NCBI GenBank assembly: GCA_016936555.1
Contig: JAFGXR010000065.1
Coordinates: 1-33,548, forward strand
Length of the DNA stretch: 33,548 nucleotides
From: Spirochaetales bacterium
Lineage (GTDB): Bacteria > Spirochaetota > Spirochaetia > DSM-2461
Direction of reading: 5' to 3'
The notes below the pieces were generated by a model. It ran no database searches. It was not told the origin of the DNA and saw nothing but the letters and a program-made list of their open reading frames with translations. Shown here piece after piece: positions 16,259 through 27,300 of the stretch (its first letter is position 1; each line of letters starts with the position of its first letter). The position numbers were made by a program, and so were the translations under genes.

Positions 16259-19200
16259 ATGAGCAGAAGAAGTTTTTTGAACAGAATGAAATTACCGGTG
16301 CTGGCGCTTCTGATTATCCTTTTCGGTTGCTCCAGTCCATTGCTTGATGCGATTGAGGAGGAGGTGGAGATTGTAACCGCGCCTCCGGAGGTCAGTAGTC
16401 ACTATCCAGCGGGCGGAGCGGAGAATATTCCGATTACCCTCAGTTCTGTTACCGCCACATTTACAAAAGCCATTGAAGATTCATCAGTAACCAATAGTAC
16501 TTTTTATTTGACCGATGCTTCAGCCGCAAAGGTAAGTGGCATTAATGCGGTAGATAATGACACCCTGACTTTTACACCATCAACCAATCTTCTTGTCGGG
16601 TCTGTTTACACAGTCCATATAACCGGGATTAAAGACCTGGACGGCAATATGATTGCCGAGGACTATTCCTGGAGCTTTACAACCGGCATCGACGGGGACA
16701 CAGTCATACCTGTTATCAATTCAGTTACAATCAATAATGGAGATGACTGGACGACCTCGGCAACAGTTACCGTAGAAATTGATGCAACCGACAATTTCGG
16801 GATAGCACAAATGATCGTCTCTTTTAACAATACATTCTCCGATTCGGGATGGACTGTATTTTCAGACTCATTTTCCCTGGATCTTACTTCCGGTGATGGA
16901 TTAAAAAGCGTCTATATAAAAGTTAAAGACGGCTCGGGCAATGTTTCGGCATCTTCATTGTCCGATTCGATAAATATGGATACTTCTCTACCATTAGTCG
17001 CGGGTCTTCTTCTCAATAGCGGAAAGAGCACGACGAAAGAATCAACTGTATCAGTAGCTGTGAACGGAGAAGATCTGGTTGATTCAAGCGGCGTTATAGA
17101 ATACCAGATCAGGATAGCCGGAGAGGAGTGGCCTGCCGACTGGAGTCCTCTTGTGGATGGTGTTGCCTTTATAGATTCTTTTGATCTGAATATTTCCATT
17201 GGAGAAAGCCAGATTCTTGAAGCCAGAGTCAGGGATGTGGCGGGTAACATTTCCTCTGTCGCACTTTCTTCCATTCTGTTCGAACAGACTCCGCCGGAGG
17301 TGGATTCTGTATCTCCTTACGAAAATCAGACGAATGTTCCTTATAACACAAGCGTTGTTGAAATCCTCTTTAACGAGGAGATGGATCCATCGAGTTTTTC
17401 TACCGAAAATTTTTATGTTGAAAGCGAAGGCAGCACTCTAGCCGGTGTTTTCAAGTTTTTTGACAATGGCGAGATTCCCTTTGGAAGAGTAGAACTGACG
17501 GGACTGAACATCGGTCCCAATTCTGACTATCTCGTCTATATCAAGGATACGATAAAAGATACGGCTGGCAATGAATTCGGGAAAACCAAGACCTGGTATT
17601 TCAGGACCGGCACAGCCGTGGACACGACAGCTCCAGAAGGGAGCCTGTCCATAAAGAGTTTTCAAACTGACCCCGCCGGCTTAGATAATTTTTTTGAACT
17701 GCCCAATGGAGACTGGGCGACAAACAGAGCAGACCTCGATCTTCTGGTCGTTGCCGATGACGATTACAATTCTGTTTACGCCATGAAGTTCTGGGGAGAG
17801 GGAGATCTTCCGGATTTTGAAGATGACGCGTCCTGGGAATTATACACCAACTCAAAGATCTGGACTCTGGATGGTACGGACAGGACCCACTTTCTCCTCT
17901 ATCGCCTACAGGATTCCGCCGGAAATATTTCGGAAAAACCATCTCAACTAAAAGTCATATTTGATTCCACTGCTCCGACCATTTCTGATATCGACATTTC
18001 ATCTGCTTTGACAGGCCCTTTCGGTTATCTGCATACTAATAATGCCGATGGCCTCGTTGAAATTGTTATAAGCGCCAACGATCTGGGAGGACTGGGATAT
18101 GAGGGAAGCGGGTTGTACCAGCTGCGTCTATCCAATGACGGGGTGTTCCCCGATATAAATTCCGATGAAGAAGGAGAAGCCGGCTGGGATCCTGATGATC
18201 CCGATAACTGGATGAACTGGGCACCTATTATTTCCGAATGGGCTATCGACAGCAGCACTGAAGGAGTCAAGACTGTCTATTTGGATGTCAGGGACTTTCT
18301 GGGTACCAATCTTGCGGCTCCGGAAAATAAAAGAGTGATTCTCGACAAGACTCCTCCGACTATAACTTTTGATGTCGGGGACTTTAATGAAACCAATACC
18401 GAGACAATTCAGACAGCGACAATCGATGATAATGTTCTGACATATCTCACCGGTCTGGGAGAGACAGTTTCCGCTTCCGATCTGACTTTCTCCTGGCGAC
18501 AGGCAGATCAGAATGAAGGGACAATAAGTTTTGATGATTCTTCGGTTATAGCTCCTTCCGTAAGCGCCAGCGATGACGGGACCTATTCTCTGGAAGTGAC
18601 AGTAAGTGATTATGCCGGGAACTCGATCATTGCTGCCATCCCTTTTATCTGGGACCAAACCCCTCCTGAGAATATCGCGCTTATCACTTCCTTCGATTCT
18701 GAAGGCAACACAGTTTCAACATCCTCAACTGCAGGTGCCACAATATATACCAATTCGGCAGAACCGACAATTGAATGGGCAGATTCTCCGGGCGCGGATC
18801 TATACAGGGTGATATTCGGATCACCATCGGACAACGATCCTCCTTCCTGGACATGGGAGGACTGGGACTGGCAAACAACCTTTCCGCCGAACTATCTGGA
18901 AACCGACGTAGCTTATATCTCCGCTCCCGAGCCATCTTTTGCCGGAGAGACAGATAATTCATATAGATTTTATGTAACAGCCTGGGACAAGGCCGGAAAC
19001 CGATCCAATGACGGGTCGGAGATTCATATCGATCTTGGAATTGACACATTGCCGCCGGTTATAACCAATGGAGGACAACTAGTCAGTACAAACGGAACGG
19101 CGACCCTGAATTACAGCCAGAACACTCCGCCGTCAGCCGATGAGAATACAATTTACGACCAGCTCAACCCCTCGGATGCCAGCGCCGGTAGCGGTATCGG

Positions 19201-21976
19201 CTCAATAGACTGGGCTGTCGTGTCCGGAATCGGTGTTGTATCCATAAATGAAACGGACCCGCGGAACCCGCTCTTCAGCGCCACTGCGGAAGGACTCTAT
19301 GAGCTTTCGGTAACCGTTACCGACAATGCCTCCAACCAGGTGACGGAGTCCATGTTTTTCGAATACGACATTACCAGCCCGGGAACCCCCGTTTTAAACG
19401 GGATCAGCCATACAGCCGACACGACGCCGACATGGACATGGACCAGCGGAGGCGAGGGCAATGGGAGGTTCCGGTACAGACTGGAAATGGATGACGGAAG
19501 CGATGCGAACTATACTGAAATGAAACCATGGACGGAAACGGACCTGACTTATTATGACCTTGAGGTGGATTACGAGAATGATAACCACAGGTTTATCCTT
19601 TACGTGGAGGAAACAGACCGAGCCGGAAACTGGTCTGAAACGGCATCGAAGAAAATCTGGACGGATACGGGTTTTACTGCCGTTCCACCGCCTATTTCCT
19701 TAACCGGTGGTGATTATATCAGAATAATCGGTGAATCCGGCTCAGTCACATGGACCTGGAGCTCCGGTCTGTCCAGCGGCGGCGGGCATTACCGGTATAA
19801 ACTTGATAATGCAGATCTTTCAGATATTGTCACGACAACGGACAGCACAACCTCTTTCACTCATGCCTTTGCGACGAACGGAACTGATGACGGCTATCAT
19901 TACCTCTATGTAGAGGAGTACGATTCTATCAATATGGAATGGGTTGACCTGATAAACTCGGGCTATGTGAGAATCGATATGACCAGGCCGGTCACTCCGA
20001 CGCTCAGTGTTCCTGCATCCCCCACAACTGATACGACTCCTTCATGGTCCTGGTCCGGAAACGGCGGAGGAATGGGCTATTTCCGATACAGCGTAGACAG
20101 CGGAAATACCTGGTCCTATACCTACAATAATAATGTGACTCTTACACGTCCCAATGGAACGACGACATTCTGGCTCCAGGAAAGGGACTCTGCAGGCAAC
20201 TGGAGTTATTCCGCTACAGATTCGGTAATAATCGATACAACCCCGCCTACAATTAATACTTTCAACATTACATCGGGAACTACGACAGGAGAAGGCAATA
20301 CCTATACCACGTCTACCACAGTAACGGTCTCCATCTCTGCATCAACGACAGACGGACAACCTATGGAGATGAGGTTTTACAATTCAGGCTATACAGCCTG
20401 GGAAAGCTACAAGACATCCAAAACGTTCACCGTTCCCTCGGGAGAAGGGGTTAAATATCTGTATGTGGAATTACGTGACTATCTCGGTAATTCTTCCGGT
20501 CTGGTTAGCGATAGAATATACCTGGACCTGACCGCACCGGATGTGGGAACTGTCAGTATAAATAATAGCGCTGAATATACACCTTCCCTGAATTGTAATC
20601 TGACTGTCAGTTCAAGTGATAACCTGGCATCAAGCAATGAACTGAAAGTTCAATATGCTTACTATAACGGTTCATCGTGGATTTATTCCCAATGGAGACC
20701 GCTATCTCTGGGAACAACATTTAAAACCGAAAACACTGATAACGGAACCAATGAGGATATCGAATTCACTCCTGTCGCAGGATCCAAACTCATCTATGTA
20801 AGATTCCAGGATCCGGCAGGAAACACTTCGAGCTACAGTGCTTATGACACCATAACATTACAAATTCCAGAACCGACCTACGCATCCAAAGGAGCTTATG
20901 TATACAGCGGGAACGGAAAAGCGATTGTCTACTACAGCACGGTTACAGAAGACGACGGACCAACTGATACCAGCTACTACACCTACTGGACAGCTGACCC
21001 CAATGCGGACCCCAATAATGGAGACCCGGTTACAGAACTCGATTCTTCACCGTACTCATACAACTGGGTATATAATTTTGGAGAAGGTGAGCTCAGATAC
21101 TTTTTCATAAGAGCGCGAAACGATGATACGGGCGGATACGGTCCTTACAGCTCATCGTCGGTCCTGGGCTTCTCATCCAATGTAACAGTGATTTACAATG
21201 CCACGAACCCAACTGATACGGCAAGAGCTCAGGAAATGAAGGTTCTTCTGGAGGACAGTGATGGCAGAATTGCAAACCAGATCGGAAGTGGTTATGTCGT
21301 CGGCTCCATGCCTGACTATACGGTAACACTTCTACCCTGGAATATGGTCTCAAGCACAATTGACGGATCAAAGCACAGAATAGACGGGACCCCGATTATT
21401 ATAACTCCACAGGCTTCCTACGACCTTTTTCAGTATGCGACAGATAACCAGGTCCGCAACATTGTTTCGAACTATAATGGCATTATTGCCATGGGATACT
21501 ATGCCGGCTATATCATGGATATAATAGACAGCAATTTTCTAGCATGGGGCTTAAGCGGAACAAGACCGGCGAATATTACCAATTCGGACTCCTACAATCT
21601 CATAAGCCTTACAACAGCCAAATCCAGACCATATAGCAAAATACCCCTTTTAGCAGAGGATGTCTGGTTTACTCCTCTTGCGGAGACATACTTTCTGACG
21701 AACGGAACCAGTGCTATGAACGTTCCGATCTTCTCTTCCGATACGGGGCGCCGAGGTGTAGAGATAACAACAGGCCTGGATCCTGAAGACGGCAGAATTT
21801 ATGCGGGAGACCCGAACTACTCATCGCGTTTTCCCGTGGTCAGGCAGGGACGGTTCCTCAACTTTGCCTACTATGAGGTCCCGGACACCTATACGACCGG
21901 CATTAAACTTCTTATAACTCACAGAAGTGGAAAGGTCTTCTTTATAAACCTTGTTGCCCGGATGGATGACTTTTAA
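16259..21976 (+). CDS. Giant Ig-like-repeat lipoprotein (1905 residues)
   Basis: A surface or periplasmic lipoprotein. The signal peptide ends in the relaxed lipobox LFGC with Cys24. Residues about 42-142 and 343-451 are Big_5 (SbsA-type) Ig-like domains, each ending in a WSFTTG or WYFRTG motif. The rest up to about residue 1640 is a chain of roughly ten Ig/Fn3-like modules joined by recurring D-x-T-x-P linkers (DTTAPEG, DSTAPTI, DKTPPTI, DTTPPTI and others), each containing D-x-AGN-type turns and many W residues. The last 265 residues are not Ig-like: the strand PIIITPQAS, then NGIIAMGYYAGYIM, suggest an alpha/beta amidotransferase-like fold without the nucleophilic Cys. The ribosome site AGGAG lies seven bases before the ATG. 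Likely an adhesin or envelope scaffold; ligand unknown. Confidence 0.9.
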   Translation: MSRRSFLNRMKLPVLALLIILFGCSSPLLDAIEEEVEIVTAPPEVSSHYPAGGAENIPITLSSVTATFTKAIEDSSVTNSTFYLTDASAAKVSGINAVDNDTLTFTPSTNLLVGSVYTVHITGIKDLDGNMIAEDYSWSFTTGIDGDTVIPVINSVTINNGDDWTTSATVTVEIDATDNFGIAQMIVSFNNTFSDSGWTVFSDSFSLDLTSGDGLKSVYIKVKDGSGNVSASSLSDSINMDTSLPLVAGLLLNSGKSTTKESTVSVAVNGEDLVDSSGVIEYQIRIAGEEWPADWSPLVDGVAFIDSFDLNISIGESQILEARVRDVAGNISSVALSSILFEQTPPEVDSVSPYENQTNVPYNTSVVEILFNEEMDPSSFSTENFYVESEGSTLAGVFKFFDNGEIPFGRVELTGLNIGPNSDYLVYIKDTIKDTAGNEFGKTKTWYFRTGTAVDTTAPEGSLSIKSFQTDPAGLDNFFELPNGDWATNRADLDLLVVADDDYNSVYAMKFWGEGDLPDFEDDASWELYTNSKIWTLDGTDRTHFLLYRLQDSAGNISEKPSQLKVIFDSTAPTISDIDISSALTGPFGYLHTNNADGLVEIVISANDLGGLGYEGSGLYQLRLSNDGVFPDINSDEEGEAGWDPDDPDNWMNWAPIISEWAIDSSTEGVKTVYLDVRDFLGTNLAAPENKRVILDKTPPTITFDVGDFNETNTETIQTATIDDNVLTYLTGLGETVSASDLTFSWRQADQNEGTISFDDSSVIAPSVSASDDGTYSLEVTVSDYAGNSIIAAIPFIWDQTPPENIALITSFDSEGNTVSTSSTAGATIYTNSAEPTIEWADSPGADLYRVIFGSPSDNDPPSWTWEDWDWQTTFPPNYLETDVAYISAPEPSFAGETDNSYRFYVTAWDKAGNRSNDGSEIHIDLGIDTLPPVITNGGQLVSTNGTATLNYSQNTPPSADENTIYDQLNPSDASAGSGIGSIDWAVVSGIGVVSINETDPRNPLFSATAEGLYELSVTVTDNASNQVTESMFFEYDITSPGTPVLNGISHTADTTPTWTWTSGGEGNGRFRYRLEMDDGSDANYTEMKPWTETDLTYYDLEVDYENDNHRFILYVEETDRAGNWSETASKKIWTDTGFTAVPPPISLTGGDYIRIIGESGSVTWTWSSGLSSGGGHYRYKLDNADLSDIVTTTDSTTSFTHAFATNGTDDGYHYLYVEEYDSINMEWVDLINSGYVRIDMTRPVTPTLSVPASPTTDTTPSWSWSGNGGGMGYFRYSVDSGNTWSYTYNNNVTLTRPNGTTTFWLQERDSAGNWSYSATDSVIIDTTPPTINTFNITSGTTTGEGNTYTTSTTVTVSISASTTDGQPMEMRFYNSGYTAWESYKTSKTFTVPSGEGVKYLYVELRDYLGNSSGLVSDRIYLDLTAPDVGTVSINNSAEYTPSLNCNLTVSSSDNLASSNELKVQYAYYNGSSWIYSQWRPLSLGTTFKTENTDNGTNEDIEFTPVAGSKLIYVRFQDPAGNTSSYSAYDTITLQIPEPTYASKGAYVYSGNGKAIVYYSTVTEDDGPTDTSYYTYWTADPNADPNNGDPVTELDSSPYSYNWVYNFGEGELRYFFIRARNDDTGGYGPYSSSSVLGFSSNVTVIYNATNPTDTARAQEMKVLLEDSDGRIANQIGSGYVVGSMPDYTVTLLPWNMVSSTIDGSKHRIDGTPIIITPQASYDLFQYATDNQVRNIVSNYNGIIAMGYYAGYIMDIIDSNFLAWGLSGTRPANITNSDSYNLISLTTAKSRPYSKIPLLAEDVWFTPLAETYFLTNGTSAMNVPIFSSDTGRRGVEITTGLDPEDGRIYAGDPNYSSRFPVVRQGRFLNFAYYEVPDTYTTGIKLLITHRSGKVFFINLVARMDDF

Positions 21977-22000
21977 GAACATATAAACTCATTAACGAAA

Positions 22001-22036
22001 AGTGCTGTTCCAGAATTCTGAAACAGCGCTTTTTTT
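22001..22036 (+). terminator. Strong rho-independent terminator after the Ig lipoprotein
   Basis: AGTGCTGTT pairs with AACAGCGCT (with one G-T pair), continuing after a C-A mismatch into CAGAA/TTCTG, and is followed by seven T. It ends the first envelope-protein transcription unit 25 bases after the stop codon. Confidence 0.92.
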
Positions 22037-22170
22037 AATGCTAAACTACATCATTTTAATGCTTAATTAATTTCTATATGATTTATTTTAACCAATATAC
22101 CCATAATTCTAGACAGCATCGTTATAAGGATTTATCCTATCAGTAAATTAATAAAGTAAAAGGAGTCTCT
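22037..22170 (+). promoter_or_regulatory. Intergenic region before the second lipoprotein unit
   Basis: A very AT-rich region of 134 bp that should hold the promoter of the downstream pair. CATAAT (22102-22107) and TATAAG (22124-22129) are possible -10 boxes, without clear -35 partners. An inverted repeat AGGAT-TT-ATCCT (22127-22138) overlaps the second and could be an operator. The ribosome site AAGGAG lies six bases before the ATG. Confidence 0.4.
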
Positions 22171-24372
22171 ATGAAAAACGGACATAAATTTCTTATGGCC
22201 ATAATAATGGGGATTTTTATCTCATTTCTGATTTCATCCTGTACCAATCCTGTTACCCTCCCCGATGGATCCGAATTGGGAGAGGTTTCCAACCTGGTAT
22301 TGACACCGGGGAACGGCCAGGTGGTTGTATCCTGGACGAACCCTTCTGATACCGATTTAGACCACGTGGAAATCCACTACGGGATAGGAACAGCGGGAAA
22401 CCTGTTCACAGGGGTCTACAATCCCGCGGGTACAGTTGTGACCCCGTTGATAAACGATATTATTTATACATTCCTCGTGCAGACAGTCGATAAAGAGGGG
22501 AACCTTTCAGCCGGTCTAAGCGGATTAATAGCTCCGGGAAACAGTTCTTCCACACCGGCTAATCCGGATCTGCCCGTAATAACGCTTCTCGGAGCACCGG
22601 TTATCCGCCTGGAGGAACGGACCCCCTATACTGAACCGGGATATATAGCCGTTGATAAAGAGGGCCATGACATTTCATCTTCCGTAACCATAGTCGGGAC
22701 AGTCAATGTCACTATACCCGGAACCTATTCATTGAGCTATTTCGTATCCGATGCTCTGGGGAACTGGGCGATACCGGTCACACGGACAATCGAAATCTAC
22801 AGAGATGCGACATCTCCGGTTCTGACTCTACTGGGCGATAATCCCTATATCATGTCTTCAGGCGAAACTTTTATGGAACCGGGAGCGACAGCTCTGGATA
22901 ACATCGACGGAGATATTTCCTCCCTGGTCGTAATTGGCGGAGATGTCGTTGACAGTGGAACTCCGGGAACCTACACAGTAACATACGACATTGCAGACTC
23001 CGCCGGCAATTCGGCACCTACGTTATCCCGTTCAGTCATAGTCAACGACATCTCACTCCCTGTTATCACCCTGAATGGAGGGAATACAGTTTATGTCGAA
23101 GCGGGAGATGTTTACATTGAAGCGGGAGCAACAGCAATCGATGCCATTGACGGCGATCTTTCTTCGGACATCGAGATCGGGGGAGATACTGTCGACATCA
23201 CAACTCTGGGAACCTATATCCTCACCTATAATGTCACTGATAAATCCGGAAACTCTGCGGTGGAAGGAACCAGGACGGTCATCGTAAGAGACACGATTTC
23301 CCCGATCCTGTCCCTTTCGGGAAACAGTACGGTCTATATCGAGCAGGGAACCTCCTATATAGAGCCGGGAGCCATGGCATCGGACAGTTTCGAAGGAGAT
23401 ATTTCACAGGAAATATCCATTGGCGGAGATACGGTCAACGCTCTTATCCGGGGCACTTATACCATAACCTACAATGTATCCGACTCTTCGGGAAATGAAG
23501 CCGCAGAAGTGTTGCGGACCGTCATAGTCAGAGATACGACAGAGCCGATCATCAGTCTGACCAGCTCCACATCACTTTCCGTAGAGGCGGGTCATCCCTA
23601 TTCTGTCCCCGATTATTCAGCGACTGATAATATCGATGGAGATCTGACAGATGAAGTCATCCTGTCCGGATCAGTTGATACGGCGACACCGGGCATCTAC
23701 GAACTGTACCTCAATGTGTCAGATTCCGCCGAAAATCAGGCGGATCAGGTCACAATCACCGTAACAGTGACACCCAACAGGGCTCCCACGGCCGATGCCG
23801 GTATCGACAGAACCATCAGCCCCGGACAGTTCTACCTGAACGGCAGCAACAGCTCCGATCAGTCCGATGACCTGACCTACGAGTGGGAATGCCTTACATC
23901 GGTAGACGGCTTCTCTTATACTCTGAATACCCCGGAAAGCGCCATCACTTATGGAACCATCAGCTGCGCTCCTGTAGGGGACTATGTATTCCGGTTAACC
24001 GTTTCCGATGGCATTAACGAAGTCAGCGATACGGTGACATTGAGTATCAGAAATGTCGCGCCCTTTTTTGATTTAAACCTGACCCCTTTACCGTCCACGA
24101 TTCCCATTGATACCCCGGTTTTCCTGAACATATCTTATGAAGATTTAAATATGGACGACTGCACCGTTCTCTGGGAAATAACCTCCAGACCTGATGGATC
24201 CACTTCTGTTATTGATTTTCCTGAAGATCCTCAAACAGCGTTTTCGCCCGATGCGGCAGGAGAATACACTCTTTCGGTAACAGTCAGCGATGGGGAATTG
24301 AGTACAACAGGATTCATTTATATAACAGCTGTCGGAGAAGGACAGGGAGGCATAGATGTTACGATCGACTAA
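22171..24372 (+). CDS. Lipoprotein with Fn3, five DUF5011-type and two PKD domains
   Basis: A 733-residue exported lipoprotein. The signal peptide ends ISSC with Cys24. Residues 35-120 form an Fn3 domain (VSNLVLTPGNGQVVVSW). Five tandem modules of about 80 residues begin near 134, 216, 297, 377 and 458. They share a P-V-I-x-L-x-G start, an E-P-G-A-x-A-x-D centre with an IDGD motif, and a GTY-x-x-T-Y-x-V-x-D-x-x-GN end, the pattern of DUF5011/HYR-like Ig folds. Two PKD-type domains follow, near 537-625 (RAPTADAGIDRTISPGQ) and 630-725. The IDGD turns may bind calcium. No catalytic domain is seen. Its last 17 bases overlap the next lipoprotein gene, so the two are likely made in fixed ratio. Confidence 0.92.
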   Translation: MKNGHKFLMAIIMGIFISFLISSCTNPVTLPDGSELGEVSNLVLTPGNGQVVVSWTNPSDTDLDHVEIHYGIGTAGNLFTGVYNPAGTVVTPLINDIIYTFLVQTVDKEGNLSAGLSGLIAPGNSSSTPANPDLPVITLLGAPVIRLEERTPYTEPGYIAVDKEGHDISSSVTIVGTVNVTIPGTYSLSYFVSDALGNWAIPVTRTIEIYRDATSPVLTLLGDNPYIMSSGETFMEPGATALDNIDGDISSLVVIGGDVVDSGTPGTYTVTYDIADSAGNSAPTLSRSVIVNDISLPVITLNGGNTVYVEAGDVYIEAGATAIDAIDGDLSSDIEIGGDTVDITTLGTYILTYNVTDKSGNSAVEGTRTVIVRDTISPILSLSGNSTVYIEQGTSYIEPGAMASDSFEGDISQEISIGGDTVNALIRGTYTITYNVSDSSGNEAAEVLRTVIVRDTTEPIISLTSSTSLSVEAGHPYSVPDYSATDNIDGDLTDEVILSGSVDTATPGIYELYLNVSDSAENQADQVTITVTVTPNRAPTADAGIDRTISPGQFYLNGSNSSDQSDDLTYEWECLTSVDGFSYTLNTPESAITYGTISCAPVGDYVFRLTVSDGINEVSDTVTLSIRNVAPFFDLNLTPLPSTIPIDTPVFLNISYEDLNMDDCTVLWEITSRPDGSTSVIDFPEDPQTAFSPDAAGEYTLSVTVSDGELSTTGFIYITAVGEGQGGIDVTID

Positions 24373-27300
24373 TATAAACAGACCGAAGAAATTGACTACA
24401 CTCCTGTTTTCCATACTGATACTTCTTTATTCCTGTGACGCGGCTCTGCTGGGTACGGAAACATTTGATGACAATCAGTCCCAGGACACCGGAATAAATC
24501 AGGGAACCATAGAAGTTTCCATTCCCGGGATTTCGTCACAACTGTACGATGAACTGCATACCGATATTCCGGAAACTCAGTCCAGAGCTCTGATCATCGC
24601 CGATCAGACCATTATAGACCTGGTCAACTCATCGGATACGGTAATTGATTCGATCACCATAGGATCAGATCAGACAACTGCGGGCATACCGGCGGATCCG
24701 GGGACCGGCTATACTTTGCGGGTCCGGATCTTCAATCTCGATACAGATCCGGTGAACCCGGTCGTTTCAGGGATATCAGACCCTTTTGAAGTTTTCGCAG
24801 GGGAGACGACCAACGTTCATGTTCGCTGTACTCCCGAAAACCCTGCACCCCTTACCGAAGGAATTCCGTCTGCCACAACCACTCTGATTCCCGGTGAATA
24901 TAATTCAGATGCCTTGTGGACATCTTATGGAAATACGGGAAGCGAAATCTGGTTTGAAACAACAGCTTCGACAGAATTGACGGCTTCCAGGGTTATTCCC
25001 GTGGCAAACAGCCTGATTTCTCAGATATTCTTCGTCTACGACAGCACCGGGGCCTATCAAGGGAAAGGCAGTTTTAAAGGATCCAATCCCCTGATTCTCG
25101 ACACCGTCCCCGGAGAGACCTACTACATAGGTGTCGTCGATTTTAATGTCTATTTTCAGTCTGAACTCCAGTATCCATCGGGAAGTTTTCAGTTTATCTG
25201 CGAAAGCCAACCGCCCTATACCGACGGGAACGATACAATCTCCGAAGCTGTGTCCCTGACTACTGATGGTTCCGAATACAGTTCGGAAATTGGAGGATTC
25301 AGAGATTATGACTTCTTCGAAATAAGCCTGGAAGCTGGCAAAGATTACTACGTTGATATCGCTGAAGAAAAGTCAGTAGCCCTGATCGATCTCTATGAAG
25401 TTGATCCCGAAGGTCCAGTAAGCCTAATAGAGACAAAGACGCAATCCTTTATCTATACCCCTCCCATTAATCAAACAATCTACATGATCATTTATTCTTA
25501 TGATGGGCATACTCAGGAAAACTACACGATTTCCGTTCAGGAAATGATTCCCTTTACCGATGGGAATGACAGCTTCGCCGAAGTACAGCCCGCTACGGTT
25601 GGAGAATCAATCCTGACCGACAATATCGGAGGGTATAAGGACATCGATTATTTCTCAGTGGATCTTGAAATGGGGAAACTCTACTCCATTGAAACAACAA
25701 CAGATCTCACATCTCTTTCAGTATATCCCTATGATTCATCGCAGACTCCTCTGAATATAGCAACTTTCGATCCGCTGCGATTTGAAGCCCTGTCAACGGG
25801 AATCCATTATTTGATGGTCTATAGCGGTGCCCCCATGGAAACCGGGAATTACAGCATCAGCATCAGTGAAATTGAACCCTATACCGATGGAAATGACTCT
25901 CTAGCCGAAGCGGCAGAACTGGCAACCGATGGCACGCCGGAGAACTCCGATCTGGGAAGTTTTGACGATAAGGATTATTACCGGGTATCTTTGGAAGCGG
26001 GTTTGATCTATCAGATTGAACAAACATCATTTCCCGTTATGGCAGAGCTTTGTATCTATGATCCGGCACTGAATATCATTTTACCGGATCAGAATCCTGA
26101 AGATTTTTACTTCGAGCCGGAAAGCACAGGGGTTTATATCCTGGAAATGGCCAATCCCGGGTTTGAGGACCTATTAACCTACACACTTTCGGTTACGGAA
26201 ATCATTCCCTATACCGATGGGAATGACAGTTTCTCAGAAGCGGTACCTTTGCCGGTTGACGGATCCGGGACGACCGCGGATCTGGGCGGATTTAACGATA
26301 CGGACTATTTCTCCATAGCCATGGAAGCGGACACGACCTATTCCATCGCAGTAAGCACCGATTTATGGACTCTGGAAACAGAAATATACGATTCCTCCCG
26401 GAATCTGATTCAGGGAGGAAGCTCTATCGTTATTACACCTGACAGCTCTGCAACATACTATCTGATGTTTTACACCCGGGATCCATCAGAAAACGGGGAT
26501 TACACCATAACAGTCACAGAGCACCTGCCCGTTGCCGACGGGAATGATGATTTTGCCGATGCCCTGACTATAAATGCAGCCGGAACAACCCTTACGGACA
26601 ATATTGGCATTCTGGGAGATGCGGATTATTTTTCGGTGACATTGACCCAGGGGGAAATGTATTCCATTGAGGCTGTCTGTTCCGCTTCGGTTTTCCTTTC
26701 TCTCTACGATGAATCGTTTATACAACAACAGGTCTTCCTGAATCCTCTCGTTTTCGAAGCTCCCGCTACGGGAACCTACTACATAAAAGTTCAAAACGAT
26801 ATAAACAGTCTTCTTTCAGCTGAATATGACCTGAGTGTCACTGTTGTAGTAGCCTTTACGGAGGGAAATGATTCTTTTGCCCAGGCGGCACCACTCGTAT
26901 TGGATGGAGAACCTTTATCCGCCGATCTGGGAGGAATGGGAGACAAAGACTACTATTCCGTCGACCTGGTTGCCGGAACATACTATTCCTTCAATGTGCC
27001 GTTCTCAGCTTTTCCAGTGGAGTTCGCTCTCTACAACTCCTCTTTCGAGGAACAGGCGACGGACACAAATCAAAGGATAATGCAGGCTCAGACATCTGAA
27101 ACCTATTTCATAAAGACATACACAGAAATTTGGGAAGACGTGGCCGATTATACAGTATCGGTATCAGAAGTTCCGCTCTATGCCGATGCAAATGATTCCT
27201 TTGCCGAAGCGGTTTCCATCCCGGCCGATGGATCGGCGAATAATGATGACCTCGGAGGATTCGGCGATAGAGACTACTTTTCCGTTCTCTTTGAAGCGGG

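Noticed and set aside
24356..24372. Possible frameshift joining two lipoprotein genes
   Set aside because: The second gene has its own ribosome site, signal peptide and lipobox cysteine, so this is a normal overlap.
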